Program-made: the position numbers and the translations under genes | Source of the DNA: Panopea generosa | Taxonomy: Eukaryota > Mollusca > Bivalvia > Adapedonta > Hiatellidae | Assembly (NCBI GenBank): GCA_029582155.1 | Contig: CM055895.1 | Location: 56,577,250 to 56,641,249, forward strand | Length of the DNA: 64,000 nucleotides | Direction: 5' to 3' | Notes under the pieces: generated by a model | The model's input: only the letters and a program-made list of their open reading frames with translations | What the model was told of the DNA's origin: nothing | Databases searched by the model: none | Part shown: in pieces, positions 1 through 14,600 of the stretch | Position numbering within the stretch: the stretch's first letter is position 1 | How the letters are laid out: the number at the start of each line of letters is the position of its first letter

Positions 1-700
1 AGCGGGTGAAAATATCATAGTCAATATATTGGCTATAATATTTTCACCTGCCCCTCTTTCCTCATCAGATAATTATTTGAATAAAGCAAACATATTCTTT
101 TGTCTGATTAAGCATATTAAGTCATACTGTTGAAGGTCACCAATTAAAATAAAAATTAAAACTTGAAGCTGGGATAGATGAGATGATGGTTTGTGTGTGT
201 GTGAATATAATGGCTTTAATATTTTTAACCCAACCCCATCTGCTGTTATTTTTTTCCTTTAAGTTTGTTTAATCATAAATACAACTGTAATGCTACTTGT
301 ATCATAATAAGAAGTGTTCATTTTTGAAAAAAATATAAGGGGGTGGTGGCTGAAAATATATTGGCAATACTATTTTCACCCGCTCCTCTTTCCTCATCAG
401 ATAAATTATTTCAATAAAGCAAATATATTTCTTTGTCTTATAAAGCATACTATTAAGTCATACTATTGAATGTAATCATTTAACACTGAAGTTGGGATAA
501 ATGAGATGAGTGGGAGAGGGGTGAAAATATAATGGCTATATTTTCATTCCCCCTCTGTTATTTTTATTTTTTAAGTTTGCTTCATCATAAATGCAAGTTT
601 TATGCCTTCTTTACCATAATAAGTAGTTGTGTTCATTTTTAAAGAAATATAATTTATGGGGTGAAAATATTATAGCAAAATTCTATAATATTTTCACCCA
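1..700. repeat. Two copies of a hairpin-ended MITE-like repeat
   Basis: A roughly 340-bp unit occurs twice in tandem. Each copy starts with an inverted motif related to GGTGAAAATAT ... ATATTTTCACC, followed by 'ctctttcctcatcag' and later by 'aagtttg' and 'ataaatac'-like stretches. The second copy ends at 659-698 in a nearly perfect hairpin (GGTGAAAATATTATAG, short loop, CTATAATATTTTCACC). The paired ends suggest a non-autonomous terminal-inverted-repeat element. No target-site duplication could be assigned. Confidence 0.55.
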
Positions 701-1209
701 TGGGTGAAAATATCATACAGGTGAAAATTTTATCTGACACGGGCATCTATGAAACTTGCTGGGGAAGGATCAGTGTGGAGTCGTATTACACATATTTATT
801 TTGCATTCCAGTTTGATGAGTTAAGACCGAGTTATGGCACTTTGCATTTTCGAAATTAAAAATCTTGTCTGGCAAACTCTGAAAAAGCACCTGTCTGTCT
901 ACCTGTCCAACGATCATGACCAAAAATCCATTGACAAGTCTATGCATTTTTTGAGTCATCATATTATGAATGAGTGCCTTTAGCTATATACAGAACTGAA
1001 CGATTATTTCCGGTTACCGGTATCATGTTCTGTTGAGATATTGTATTTTGAATCACTGTAGTAATAACAAATGATGACATTGTAATAATATCATAATTCA
1101 ATCACCATTCATGATTCCTGGTACAGGACTTGATTGAGTGATCTCTCAGTTGCTATAACAATGACAGATTCAGGAGGGTGGGTCACAACATTTGTCACCC
1201 CATGGTGTT

Positions 1210-1456
1210 CAGCTATGGGTGGTAATGCCTCCACATGCCCTCTCCTTTCAATTTTAAGTGTTTGATCCACCCCTGCATTGTCGGTCAGCTATGGGTGGTG
1301 ATGTCTCCACATGCCCTCTCCTTTCAATTTTAAGTGTTTGATCCACCCCTGCATTGTCGGTCAGCTATGGGTGGTGATGCCTCCACATGCCCTCTCCTTT
1401 CAATTTTAAGTGTTTGATCCACCCCTGCATTGTCGGTCAGCTATGGGTGGTGATGC
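1210..1456. repeat. 76-bp tandem repeat, about 3.2 copies
   Basis: The block beginning 'cagctatgggtggt' starts at 1210, 1286, 1362 and 1438, exactly 76 bp apart, with almost no divergence between copies. The unit contains 'ctccacatgccctctccttt'. The low divergence suggests recent expansion. No coding potential was seen. Confidence 0.9.
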
Positions 1457-1947
1457 ATGTTGATGTTTTTGTACAAGTTGACATAACATTATAACATACA
1501 TGTACACTTAGATTGAGACATGACATGATCAGGTAATGATTGAGGTAATTGATTGTCCTGCATTTAATCTTTCCTTAAATATATCACTACTGCCTATATT
1601 TTAAAGTTGTGTGTTGCGTTAACAACAAATTAGTGATTCAATATTACTTAATAGTTATTTTCATGATGAAAAGGAAAAAAGTTTACATTGGTATAATATC
1701 TGGAGTGACTTTTTTTATACATATTTCATTTTTGTAAAACATTTTATCAGGAGTCAGTGCTTTAAGAGTATATTGTATTGTTGATTATTTCTCTTGAATA
1801 ATTTTGAAAAATTTAAAGTGCATATATTAGTAATAAACAACAACTTGAGCTGTATCTTTGGTAATATTTAAGTTTATAAATTTAGTATAAAATATAATAT
1901 AGAAGTTGAATATTATGAATTCTGTATTCTTATCATAAAATATTTTT

Positions 1948-2515
1948 CTAATATATATTAACAATGTGCATTCAGTAATATTTTTACAATGTATTTCCAG
2001 TAATATATTAACAATGTGCATTCAGTAGTATTTTTACAACATATTTCCAGTAATATATTAGCAATGTGCATTCAGTAATATTTTTTCAGTAATATTTTTA
2101 CAATGTATTTCCAGTAATATATTAACAATGTGCATGCAGTAATATTTTTACAATGTATTTTCAGTAATATATTAACAATGTGCATTCAGTAATATTTTTT
2201 CAGTAATATATTTACAATGTATTTCCAGTAATATATTAACAATGTGCATTCAGTAATATTTTTACAATGTATTTTCAGTAATATATTAACAATGTGCTTT
2301 CAGATATATTTTTACAATGTATTTTAAGTAATATATTAACAATGTGCATTCAGTAATATATTAACAATGTGCATTCAGTATTATATTAACAATGTGCATT
2401 CAGTAATATATTAACAATGTTCATTCAGTAATTTATTAACAACGTGCATTCAGTATTATATTAACAATGTAGATTCAGTAATATATTAACAAATAGCACT
2501 CAGTAATATGAACAT
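1948..2515. repeat. AT-rich minisatellite, ~25-bp unit
   Basis: Alternating subunits 'cagtaatatattaacaatg' plus 'tgcatt' and 'cagtaatatttttacaatg' plus 'tatttc' repeat more than 15 times. Towards the 3' end the array becomes a simple run of the first subunit. It ends about 170 bp before the acceptor of the first visible ANKFN1 exon. Confidence 0.9.
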
Positions 2516-2682
2516 TGCAATGTAACTATTTGTATTTATGAACCATGACTAAAGAGATAATGAACTTATTGTCCGACGTTCAAGTGATATTCATAAATAT
2601 TCATATAAATGAGGAGTGATATAATATCACCTTTGCCAACCCATTTATTTCATAAATTTACATTATATTTGTATAACTTCAG

Positions 2683-5600
2683 CCACGCCTAAAAAGCGTG
2701 CCTCCATCAGTAGCACCGACACGGATGGCTCATCCCCGGGAAAGTTTGATCGCAAAAAAATGACACGAGACTCAAGAACATATGATATTATAGGTAGGTT
2801 GGAATTCTGTTGCATAGAAAGTTTTGTTTCATGTTATTTGACTGTCCAGGGTGAAAGAGTTAAGCGTATTGATACATTAGTTGTTGGAGCTCAACTACAT
2901 AAAATAATTAAATGGAAAAAGCAGCATGAAAACAAACTTGGCATCTACCAGTTACTTTACACAAGAGGATGATGGGAATGTGTTTGCATCTCACATAATT
3001 GTTAAGAGTTTTGTCAGAAGCAGTTTAGTTTATATTAACTTATTCAAGCTTGATTGCAAAGCTTGTATGAACCGCTCTCAAGATCATTTCCTGAGAAGAA
3101 CCATTAGTGATTTCTGAGGCATGAAGTTGAGCTAGGGATTGAACCTGTAACCTCCAACATGAGCAGCAAACACTCTATCCACCACACCACTGTCACTCAC
3201 CAAGTGCCTAAGTCACTGTCTCCAGTTCACTTACCTCTCACCTCTTGGGCCCAAATAATATTCTGCGAAAAATCCACAGTCCACCCTCAGAATATGAATA
3301 GATAATTATTTTGAGAAAATCAGTCTAAATTTGAAATTGTTGCACCAGTTAAATGGACACATATGGCTACTTTTGACATTGATAAATTAATAACCTGCAG
3401 GGCTATATGGCAACCTGAGGTCAGAGATGATCATTAAGGTGACAGAGGTTGTTATTAGGGTTAGAGGTTAGATGTGAGCCCTATACCTTTATATTACGTT
3501 GACATTATATTTATGGTGCCTTCATGAGGACAAGACAAGGCAGTATAATAACAGTCTTGTTTAGATGGGTATAAGCTTTGTATACTTGATAGAAGAATAT
3601 ATAATAAAGGTAAACCAAACTTTTACAAATGATGCTGAGGCTCAAACTGACTCTGGCCTTGTCTAGGTGATGCTGGGCTCAAATTGATTCGGACCTTGTC
3701 ATGGTGATTGTGGGCTCAAATTGACTCTGGCCTTGAGATGGTGCTACTGGGCATAGACTGACTCTGGCCTTGAGATGGTGCTACTGGGCATAGATTGACT
3801 CGGGCCTTGTCACAGTGATGCTGGGCTAAATATAGGCTTTGATGTGAGGGAGGTACATAAAATTCGAATTTTGAAAACATATATGTTTGCAGAATTAATT
3901 CAATTACTCTGCGTATCATTTTAATAATTTATTATAATATTAGATAGTTGACAGTACAAATTGTTTCATATAATGAAATAATATAATTGCAGAATGGCTA
4001 ATAGTTTTACTCCGACCTTCCTGCACGAATAATACTGGATATGCCATTTATAAACTTTCATGTGTAAATAAAGCATTAAATTGCATTTAAAAAGATCAGT
4101 TTCAATATGGATGTCATGACATAATACATGATGATAACTGTCTGTTAAATGGTTGCATGTCAACATTTCCAGGGGGATTGTTCGACTTTTCTGTCCATTT
4201 GATTTTAGTATTTGTCTGGTTAGTCGTGGTGATTTTTCAGCTTATTTCTCCATCTGTTCATTCATCTGTCCATATTGTTCTCTTTTGTTCTGTCATGTTA
4301 CTCAAAGGAAACATTGTCGTGTGATCATGCATGTACATATGGATGAAAGGCCAGTAAATATATTTTAACTGTTGCGTTACATGTCCATTGATGTGATCAG
4401 ATAGTATCTTACGTAGATCGATATCAATTAATTAAACATTAAAATCAACAAAAAATTCAGAATGTTTAGCCGGAGGCAACCAAGACATCTACATCAATCC
4501 AGTTCTGCCTGATTGTACATGCTTGTCCAGGAGCAGATCAGGGGTGGGGTGGCTTACCTTCATGTCATGAAGTATGAATAATGTGTCTTTGACTCATTTA
4601 CTTTATATAGATTTACTGTCCGATTTTAATAGAAGAAAAAAACCTCTAGAGAGAAGTATGAATCTTCAAAATGGGCATCAAGTCAGTTTCTTTTTGTCAC
4701 ATTCATTATAAATTTCAAACCAGACACAGGGCTTAAAATTTCTTTTATAAGCTACTGTTCTTCCCTTTCCAACATTTGTTGATTGAATGCTTAAAATCAA
4801 AGAAATATTAAGGTCATTTTCTTAAATCTTACTCATCCTGACCAAAGGTTCACTCTTCATGACGAGTGGACGAGTGGAATTTTCCAGCCCTGCAGACAAG
4901 AACATAAAAACAAAATCTATTGTAACTAAAAACATATAACATGCTTAAGACTGACAAAATATGATAAAAGCTGGTAGTCATAATATTTGTTCTTTAAACT
5001 ATAGATCATATATAGTTCAGTCATGTTAATCAATCAATCTATAAAATTACGATCATGGAAATGATGAGAAAATGAAGTAAATTAGATGCTGTTTTCAAAT
5101 AGGAATGAAAGCACAACACTACATGTAACTCCATAATAACATTACCTTCCTTATATTTTCATGTATATATTAAGTAAAAACAGGGCCCTCTTCCCTGGAT
5201 TTGCATTGAATTCATGTCATGAATTGTAGATATAAACTACAACATCCAAGAGCAATACATAAATATTAAGACCCCCTCCCCACACAATCTGACTAAATAT
5301 TGTGAATCTCCCACTTTACTAAATGACCTGTCAGATTTTCACCTGATTAATCAATACTTCGTATACGCACTGCGATCAATATTGATCTTTTATGAAAGCC
5401 AATCATGTTTGAGAGTGGTAAATTTGAATGTAATTACACAGCAAAGACCAGCGTAATGACATCACCGTCACTTGTCACCTTGTTTGAAAGGGGTAAAATC
5501 TTTATCAGAGGAAATGGTTACCTCTCTGTTTTAAGGGGCTATGCTCTGAGTCATCGCCAGGTAGACTGGAATGTTTATGTTAAGGATTTCACCTGTTTCA

Positions 5601-8600
5601 ATAAAGAGATAAGACTGTATGCAGGATAAGCTTATCTTCAATTGTAAAGATGGACGGAAGATAGTGTTAATAAGTGCTCCCACAGACAGATTGTTTTAAT
5701 TGGTGTAAAGTTTGCGTATTTTGACAGTGAAATAGACTTATTTGTATGAAAAAACGGATTAAGAATTTGTCGATATCATCAGTGTAAGATTGTTGTAAGT
5801 GAGCCATGAAGACAAAAGAGATATTGTGACATTTACTTCATGCGCATGTTCACATGTACCGCATGCACATGTTTGACATGCTTGTTCATGTTGTAGGACA
5901 TTGAGATATTATGTATGCCTGGAGACACGAAAACATGCTGTTTAAAAATAAAACATGTTTCTTTTAAAAAGATGGATGCAATGCCCAGGAAGTAAGTATG
6001 TACATTTAGGGTCTTTTTGGCAGAACAAATTAACCTTATGTTATATTATTCAGTTTAAGGTGTCTGTTTCTCACTTTGTAATGATTTAACCTTTAGATTT
6101 TCATTAAAATAGTTGGCATCCAACAGGGGACTGTAAAATATATATTTCATCTACATGATTATTGAACATCAACATGTTTATTGAACATCTACATGCTTAT
6201 TGAACATCATCATGCTTATTGAACATCTACATGCTTATTGAACATCTACATATTGAATATCTACATGCTTATTGAACATCTACTTGATTATTGAACATTT
6301 AAATGCTTATTGAACATCTACATATTGAACATTTACATGCTTATTGAACATCTACTTGATTATTGAACATCTACATGCTTATTGAACATCTACATATTGA
6401 ACATCTACATGCTTATTGAACATCTACTTGATTACTGAACCTCTACATGCTTATTGAACATCTACATATTGAACATCTACATGCTTATTGAACATCTACT
6501 TGCTTATTGAACATTTACATGCTTATTGAACATCAATATGCTTATTGAACATCTAGCTTATTGAACATTAACATGCTTATTGAACATCTACTTGATTATT
6601 GAACATTTACATGCTTATTGAACATCAATATGCTTATTGAACATCTAGCTTATTGAACATTAACATGCTTATTGACCATCTACTTGATTATTGAACATTT
6701 ACATGCTTATTGAACATCAATATGCTTATTGAACATCTAGCTTATTGAACATTAACATGCTTATTGAACATCTACATGCTACATCTACATGCTTATTGAA
6801 CATCAATATGCTTATTGAACATCTAGCTTATTGAACATTAACAAGCTTATTGAACATCTACATGCTACCTCTACATGCTTATTGAACATCAATATGCTTA
6901 TTGAACATCTAGTTTATTGAACATTAACATGCTTATTGAACATCTACATGCTTATTCAACATATACATGCTTATCAAACATCTACATGATTTTAGGACAA
7001 TCAAATATGAAGGGGAATATGCCACAGTGTGCACATAACTAGTTACGAGAGTAACATGTGTTAGTAGTCAGAGCAGTGTTTTCTACTTGTCATCACAAGG
7101 TTTCATATTCAAGTCCTTGACTGACTGCATATTTGTCCTGTCCTTTTAATTCCTTTTACAGATATTTGTTTTAAATTTTTATATTGAAACCCACTTTTGT
7201 TGTCAGCAATACCAGCACTACATAGATTATGTGAACTTATTATCTTTACAGCCCTGTTTGATGCTGTAGAACATCAAGACCTAGATGCTGTCAAGGACAT
7301 CCTGGAAACCAACGGTGTTGACATAAACAGGTATGTTTGTTACCGTGGCAATAAAAAAATGTTCAATACAGCTGTAAGGGGCATTTAACATACCACGATT
7401 TTTGCAGTTAGGTGGTCAGTTTAGGACAAAATTCATCAATAATTTGAATCTGAGAATCGGTCTCGGACTCAAATCTTACATTTTTGTAAAACCCTGTAAA
7501 CATACAATTATGGATCAGAAAGGAGATCCTTATTATTTTCCGTTAAATAGTCATTAAAACTGCTTGATTCTGCAAATAAATAAAGTGATTTACTTAGAAT
7601 CTTAAATTTTTGATATTTTGAGTCTGTGTCTATATCTCCGAGTCAAAATATTGATGAATTTAGGTGCAGTTATTTTATGATTAGTCTATATTGGCATACA
7701 GCAATCTGTACAATACCAACACTTACCTGAAATGAGGTCAGCTGGACATGCATATTGGAGTCCCCAAATAATCTTCATTACCTTGAAAAAACATAACATT
7801 ATCATACCCACCCCCTCCCCCTAATTATCACCTCATTATTCGGATTATATCGTATCTTTCTCTTAGAAGGAGGTCAATATATAATTGCATTTCAATTTTT
7901 ATTGCTTATTTGGTGTCTAAAATTTATAAATTAAAATTTATAAAAAAAAGTCTTATATATTATTGTCTTGGTACATTCCAGTACTTTTTTTTATCAAATC
8001 AAGACTCATTGAAAAGTGGCAAAATAATAATATGAAATTGTCAGAATACCGCATACGTGACTTACAGCATACGCAGCTCACTAACAGATGGTCATTAACC
8101 TAACACTATTTCCTTGGATCCTGGAATGTTAACCAGTGCTCGAGCTCATCTGTCACTACAATAAGCTGGTAACTTACCCACTTGAATAAGTGGCAAGATA
8201 CACATGACATTGAGATGCAATGTCGTATATCAAAAATCAGGAAGACTGAATGGAGAGTTCCTGCCAAAATAATTATTTTCGTACCTTAAAAACAAAAATG
8301 TGTGAAACATAATCTATCAGATTTAGTTTAAATTGATCAATGTTTTATCAATGAGCTGTTCTTGTACTTTATACAAAAAAAATGTGGTAATACAAAATGT
8401 TTTAATTGTGTTTTAGCGTGAACAGTGAGTTTCTGACGCCATTAGATGTGGCAGTGATGACAAACAACATTCCAATGGCCAAAATGTTATTATCTCATGG
8501 TGCCAGAGAGAGTCCATTATGTAAGTTTACAGAAATAAAAAGTAGTTGTGTAAAAGACAGTCAGTTCAGTGGCCCTGTCAGATCAGTGGCCCTGTCAGTG

Positions 8601-11600
8601 GCACTATCAGTGGCCCTGTCAGTGGCCCTATCAGATCAGTGGCCCTGTCAGTGGCACTATCAGTGGCCTTGTCAGTGGCCCTATCAGATCAGTGGCCCTA
8701 TCAGTGGCCCTATCAGATCAGTGGCCCTATTAGTGGCTCTGTCAGATCAGTGGCCCTGTCAGTGGCCCTGTCAGATCAGTGGCCCTGTCAGTGGCCCTAT
8801 CAGATCAGTGGCCCTGTCAGTGGCCCTATCAGATCAGTGGCTCTGTCAGTGGCACTTTCAGTGGCCCTGTCAGTGGCCCTATCAGTGGCCCTGTCAGATC
8901 AGTGGCCCTATTAGTGGCTCTGTCAGATCAGTGGCCCTGTCAGTGGCCCTGTCAGATCAGTGGCCCTATCAGTGGCCCTATCAGTGGCCCTGTCAGTGGC
9001 CCTATCAGATCAGTGGCCCTATTAGTGGCTCTGTCAGATCAGTGGCCCTGTCAGTGGCCCTATCAGATCAGTGGCCCTATCTGTGGCCCTGTCAATGGCC
9101 CTATCAGTGGCCCTGTCAGTGGCCCTATCAGATCAGTGGCCCTGTCAGTGGCCCTATCAGATCAGTGGCCCTATTAGTGGCTCTGTCAGATCAGTGGCCC
9201 TATCAGTGGCCCTGTCAGTGGCCCTATCAGATCAGTGGCCCTATTAGTGGCTCTGTCAGATCAGTGGCCCTGTCAGTGGCTCTGTCAGATCAGTGGCCCT
9301 GTCAGTGGCTCTGTCAGATCAGTGGCCCTATCTGTGGCCCTGTCAGTGGCCCTATCAGTGGCCCTATCAGATCAGTGGCCCTATTAGTGGCTCTGTCAGA
9401 TCAGTGGCCCTGTCAGTGGCCCTGTCAGATCAGTGGCCCTATCAGTGGCCCTATCAGTGGCCCTATCAGTGGCCCTGTCAGTGGCCCTATCAGATCAGTG
9501 GCCCTGTCAGTGGCCGTATCAGATCAGTGGCCCTGTCAGTGGCCCTATCAGTCAGCAGTATTTATCAATGTCAGTACTCTGCTTCTAAACAAACACTTCA
9601 ACACATTCCTACATTTTACTGTAATTACAATTCTCCAAAATGTTTTTTTTATTATTTACTTTTAAGTGTTTACATATTAGGATTTTTTCCCCATTAAACA
9701 GACCTTTTTGTTTGGTATTTTAGTATTCTTTGGAGTGGCAGACTAAAAACTATTATATTACAGTCATAGAAAAAAGATTTGGCTCAATAAGGAGAATTGA
9801 CTTTCCATAAGCGACCAGGGTGGGTCAAAAAAGGGTTAAAATAGAAAAAATTTAAAATCCTTTTTCTCAACAACCAGTCAGTCAAATGTGTTCATATTTG
9901 ATATGGATTATCCCAATTAGTATGGGTTTAAAGTTTGTACAAATCAAAGGTCTTGTATTTATAGGGCCCTGTAAGGGGACTTTGAGTTTTATATAAGAAT
10001 ATTATTGGAAAACGGATAATTCTTATTTTTTATCATTAATTTTTTTATTCAGTTTTTGTTTTGAAGCAACTTCTAGTCATAACAAATATGATTTTGTTTA
10101 CGAAGGATTGATTTTCTAAAAGGGGCCAGGTGGGGTCACAAAATGATTAAAATCGAACATTGTCATAAATCTTATTTTCAACAACTGGTCAGTCAGATTT
10201 GTTCATATTTGATATAAATTATCTTTATGATTAAGAAATCTAAGTTTGTACAAATCAAGGGACACTGGGATGTATAGAGCCCCTGTAAGGGGTCTTAGAG
10301 TTTTACATAGGAATACTATGGGAAAATGGAAAATTCTCATATAATAATAACATAAATAGAGTAAGATAAAACAAAAACAGATCTGAGATATAAACTTAAA
10401 GAGTTAACACTTAGTCTGGTAGTTGTATGTCATTTACAGTTCAGAAGTGTGACTCGCGTACAACGAGACTGGATATACTCGTCTCTGAGGCGGAGAAACG
10501 AGTCGTTGACCTTACAGCCGCAGTTCTTAATGGATCATCTGGAAACAGTGTCATGTCATCAAACCAGCAAAAGGTAATTTTATCAATTAGCTTCATCAGC
10601 TTTTGATAAATATAAAATCTTCTTATTTTGTGAAATGTTTCATCGACAAAATTACTAAATTTCTACAGTCAAATAAGATTTAGTAGTCACCTCAATTAAT
10701 TAAGCAACCATCTGTCTTTTTGAATAACCTCACTATCCCTTTTCCATGGTCTTAGATTTTTGTGTAAATTTATATCCTGTATAACCATGTCTCACACCAC
10801 TATTGCATTTCCCATAGGGCTCCATTGTAACATTTATGTCCAAAACAGAGTGAAAAATTAAATTCTGCAGCATGTGTCTGGGATCAAATTCTTCACTGGT
10901 TCAAGATATGCAATTATAAAGGAAAAAATGTATACCTTGACCAGGTTTTTTTTTTAAATTCAATGCTTTTGTGAGACCTATCAATTTCCAGAGTAATAAT
11001 ATGTCAACTATTTGCCCTAGATGCGGTTCGAACCAACAATTCTGAAATGACATAGAATTGTCCAAAAAGCTAGTATCAGCATCAAATTTTCAGTGGTGAT
11101 TTCTAAAATACTGACAATTTAACTCATGCTAACAAAAACAAACCATTGCAGTACAAAGCCCTGAAAAAAGAAGAAAAAGAACTAAAGTTTTATTTCTACC
11201 TCCTTCATCTGTAGGTCCAGAGTACTCAAGGGAGATAATAGTGGTGTGAGTCCACCATGTCAAATGTGTTAGACCTTTCCCTTCCTAAAGGGTTGTTATA
11301 GGGTCCTCCTTCTGGTACCCTTTATTCTATGTAGGCAATAATTCATACACCAACCTCATTACAAATTGGTTGGTTTAAATAAAGGCTAGTTCCAAGCAGC
11401 CAATAGGAAGTGTACAAGATGAGCATGTGACCTGTTAAATGTATGTGAATCAGCCTCAGAACTGACTATCTACAGAGAATCTGCACTTATATAATAAACT
11501 ACCAGTTTTTGTCTCGCCGCAATGAAGGCGAGACGAGATTAAGGTGTTGCTTTTCCGTCGACGGCAACAGCGGCGGCATCAAACATTTATATTTAGCTTT

Positions 11601-14600
11601 AACGTTAAGTTTTCTTTTTTACACTATTTCTCAACAAGTACAAATACTAGGACACTCATACTTGGATCATAGTTACAACTAACACCCTGCATTACATTAT
11701 ATACTGCAGCTGCTGAGTGTGACCTACATTTCATGGTCCATTGACATTGTTTGATGCTGAATTTTGCATTTACCTCCAACGTTAAGTTTTCATTTTTATA
11801 CTATTTCTAAATAAGTACTAGTGCTAGGACACTCATACTTTGATCATAGTTACAACTATAATATTATTATTGTTATATAATGCAAATGCTGAGTACTTAC
11901 CTTTTTTTCAATTTATTTATTTATTTTATTTTTTTATAAATATGTTTTACTTAGAAATACTGGTTAAAGTTGTTTTTTTTTAAATATGTTTTACTGAGAA
12001 ATACTGGTTAAAGTTTTGTGAGCAACTACCATCAAGTTCATATCTCAAAAATCACTTAATGTAAAACTTCCTACAATACTTCCTACAATATTTCTTAGTC
12101 ATTAAACCTATTACATTAACCAAGTTAGATAACTCTTGCATGAATATAATATTTTAATTTTTTTCTCTCCCATGTGTATATTACCGGTCAAAGCGGACAT
12201 GGCGAGACATATCATTCAGCAGAATTCTTGTTATTGTGGAATTCTCCTAACAGAACAAACACCTATGTCCAACAGTTACTGACTTACTGTCTTCAGTGTT
12301 TTATTTAGTGGAGTGTTGATGTCTTAATTCTTTTAAAGATTGCTCTGTAGTTTGTTTCAATGAGTGCTTTAATTTTTGTTTTAGGAAGTCACACACATGA
12401 AGCTTTCAGAAGCAATTGTCGCTTTGATTGCCAGAACAATAGGTGATAAATTTGTATGATTGTTCGGAGATTGGTGGTTAACTATTTTAATCTTAACATT
12501 TTTTTATCCTGTTTTATAATTATAGGAAAATGAACGCCAACTTAGTCATTGGGAGTTTCGACATCGTCTCCTTAAAAGAATGAAGGCTGGGTATGATCAT
12601 GCACGTAAGTTAAATACTATGCACAAAAATGCATTGCATTTTAATACAATTATTCTTGTCGCAGGTGGTCTAGTTGACATGTTTTACTCTCATTTTTTAA
12701 ATATTGCTGATTATCAGGCTCGTCAGACAGTTCAGAAAGGCACATCGCAGCTTGATCTAATGGCAGAGCATCTGCCTCACATGCCGAAGGTTGTGGGTTC
12801 AATCCCAAGTGGGTCATATGAAAAACTTAAAAAATGATACTAAAAGATTCCTTGCCAACAGGCATAATATGTTTTTGCCAACTTGTTTAATAAATTCAGT
12901 AACAAATGAGCACTCATGTAAGATCCTCTATATACCATGAGTATTCAGTTTATATTATATATACTGTAATAAGTTTAACCATTATTTGTTATCTGTCCAG
13001 ATCATTGTAAGAGTTGTGAGTTTTCTTTTAACAGTTATGTCCCTTCATTGTCTTTGTCCCTATTTAATTCATTTATTATGTGTATTTGCTTGATTTGTTA
13101 ATCTATTTGTTTGTATTTTATTGATTCATTGATTTATTATTTTGTATTTTCCAAATCAATTATCTTACGTTTGTATTTTACTGATACATTGATTAATTTG
13201 TATTTTCCTAATTTATTGATATATTATTTGTATTTTTCCCATTCATTCATCTGTCATTTGTATTTTCCTAATTCATTTATCTGTTTTTTTGTATTTTCCT
13301 AATCATATTATTTGTATTTTCCCCAATTCATTCATCTGTAATTATTTATAATTTCCTAATTCATTATCTATTATTTGTATTTTCCTATTTATGTTATTTG
13401 TATTTTCCTAATTCATTTATCTGTTATTTGTATTTGCAGGTTGTCCAGATCCACCTACAAATGTTGGTTTAAGTATAAGCAGCAGTTCCTCTCTACTCGT
13501 CAGATTTGGGGAACCATTGAACAGAAACGGGGCTGTTGTTACTAAATATAAAAGTAATCTTATATTTCTTAATTAAGTTCTTAACGAATTAGTTACACCA
13601 CAGTGGTAGTCTATTGGTAGAGCGTCTGCCTTACATGGGGAAGTTCGTGGGTTCGATCCCAGACTGGGTCACACCAAAAACTTGAAAAAATAGTCCTAGA
13701 GGCTTGCTCACTTGGTGCTCAACATTAGAGGATGTTCTGTGTCATTTGTCCTGTGTCAGTATTATGTGACCGAGTGGGGTCTCATGCCATGTGTTTGGGT
13801 TATGAAACTCCAGTGTGGTAGCATTTGGGAATATACTGTCTCAAGTAGACACCATTCTGATATGATCGACAGATTGTTGAAGCTTCCCTGGACACCACAC
13901 AACAATAACTGTACAGTGTTTTGTTTATGTATTTATATATATGTAATTGAAGTGTATAATTAGCCATACATACTATACAACAACAACAACAACAACCAAT
14001 TAGTTGCTGTGTCCGGTGATTACTCCTTAATGCAGACAGAGTCTGACTCGGATTGCAGAAACGCAATAGCTTTATGGTTAAAAGTTTCTCAGTGCCCAAC
14101 TACTTGTGGGACTAATGTGAAGCCCTCGTTCCTGTGGTAGCATCAAACCCAGGGTCAGAAGGTCATGGGTTCATTCCTCCTCCATGGCTATGTGTGGTGT
14201 CCTTGAGCAAGACAATTTTTCCACATATGCTTAGTACTGGTTCTTCCAAGGAAGTCTTCGAGCCTGATTTGTTTAAGTGGTTATCACTTGTTTCATATAA
14301 TCAAAGTTAATAATTAAATGACAAATAAGTTTAAACTAACTATTCATGGAAGACTCGAAATTAACTACAAATGTATGACATCAGAGTTTACTGATGATTC
14401 ATAGCATATTTGTAAGAGGTGATTAATAAGCATATGGTCAGCTACCACCATTGAGAAGAGCTCTCTGATTGGCTGAAAAAAAAGTATAGGGATGTTCACG
14501 GCATATATTTTTATAGTAACCTTATTTCTGGTTGGATGAAAATGTCAAACTGGCAAATGATCGCAATAAAATATAAGTTTATTATGTTTGTGTCAATAAA

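Larger units (their letters stand above)
1..2682 (+). other. Intron upstream of first visible ANKFN1 exon
   Basis: The first recognisable exon begins at 2683 after a TTCAG acceptor and enters in phase 1, so coding sequence must exist upstream of the window and this stretch is intron. It holds a hairpin-bearing repeat (1-700), a 76-bp tandem repeat (1210-1456) and an AT-rich minisatellite (1948-2515). Between about 731 and 1209 and between 1460 and 1947 I see nothing beyond AT-rich non-coding sequence. Confidence 0.75.
3200..7251 (+). other. ANKFN1 intron, mostly unremarkable
   Basis: Apart from the tandem repeats at 3640-3832 and 6150-6992 I see no exon with splice sites and conserved coding sequence here. 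Short open stretches such as 5405-5629 lack family resemblance and are probably chance. Confidence 0.6.

Noticed and set aside
8406-9665. A 419-codon open frame on the + strand
   Set aside because: Only its first 38 or so codons are a real exon (ankyrin). The rest is the intronic CAGTGGCCCTRT minisatellite, open because the unit has few stops.
12386-12461. Possible extra ANKFN1 exon after TTTTAG
   Set aside because: The exons at 10440-10573 and 12526-12604 already join in frame with continuous family similarity. Adding this piece would insert non-conserved sequence.
13598-13675. Possible functional tRNA gene
   Set aside because: A and B boxes are good but the acceptor stem does not pair, and the same downstream tail is shared with another copy, so it is a SINE.
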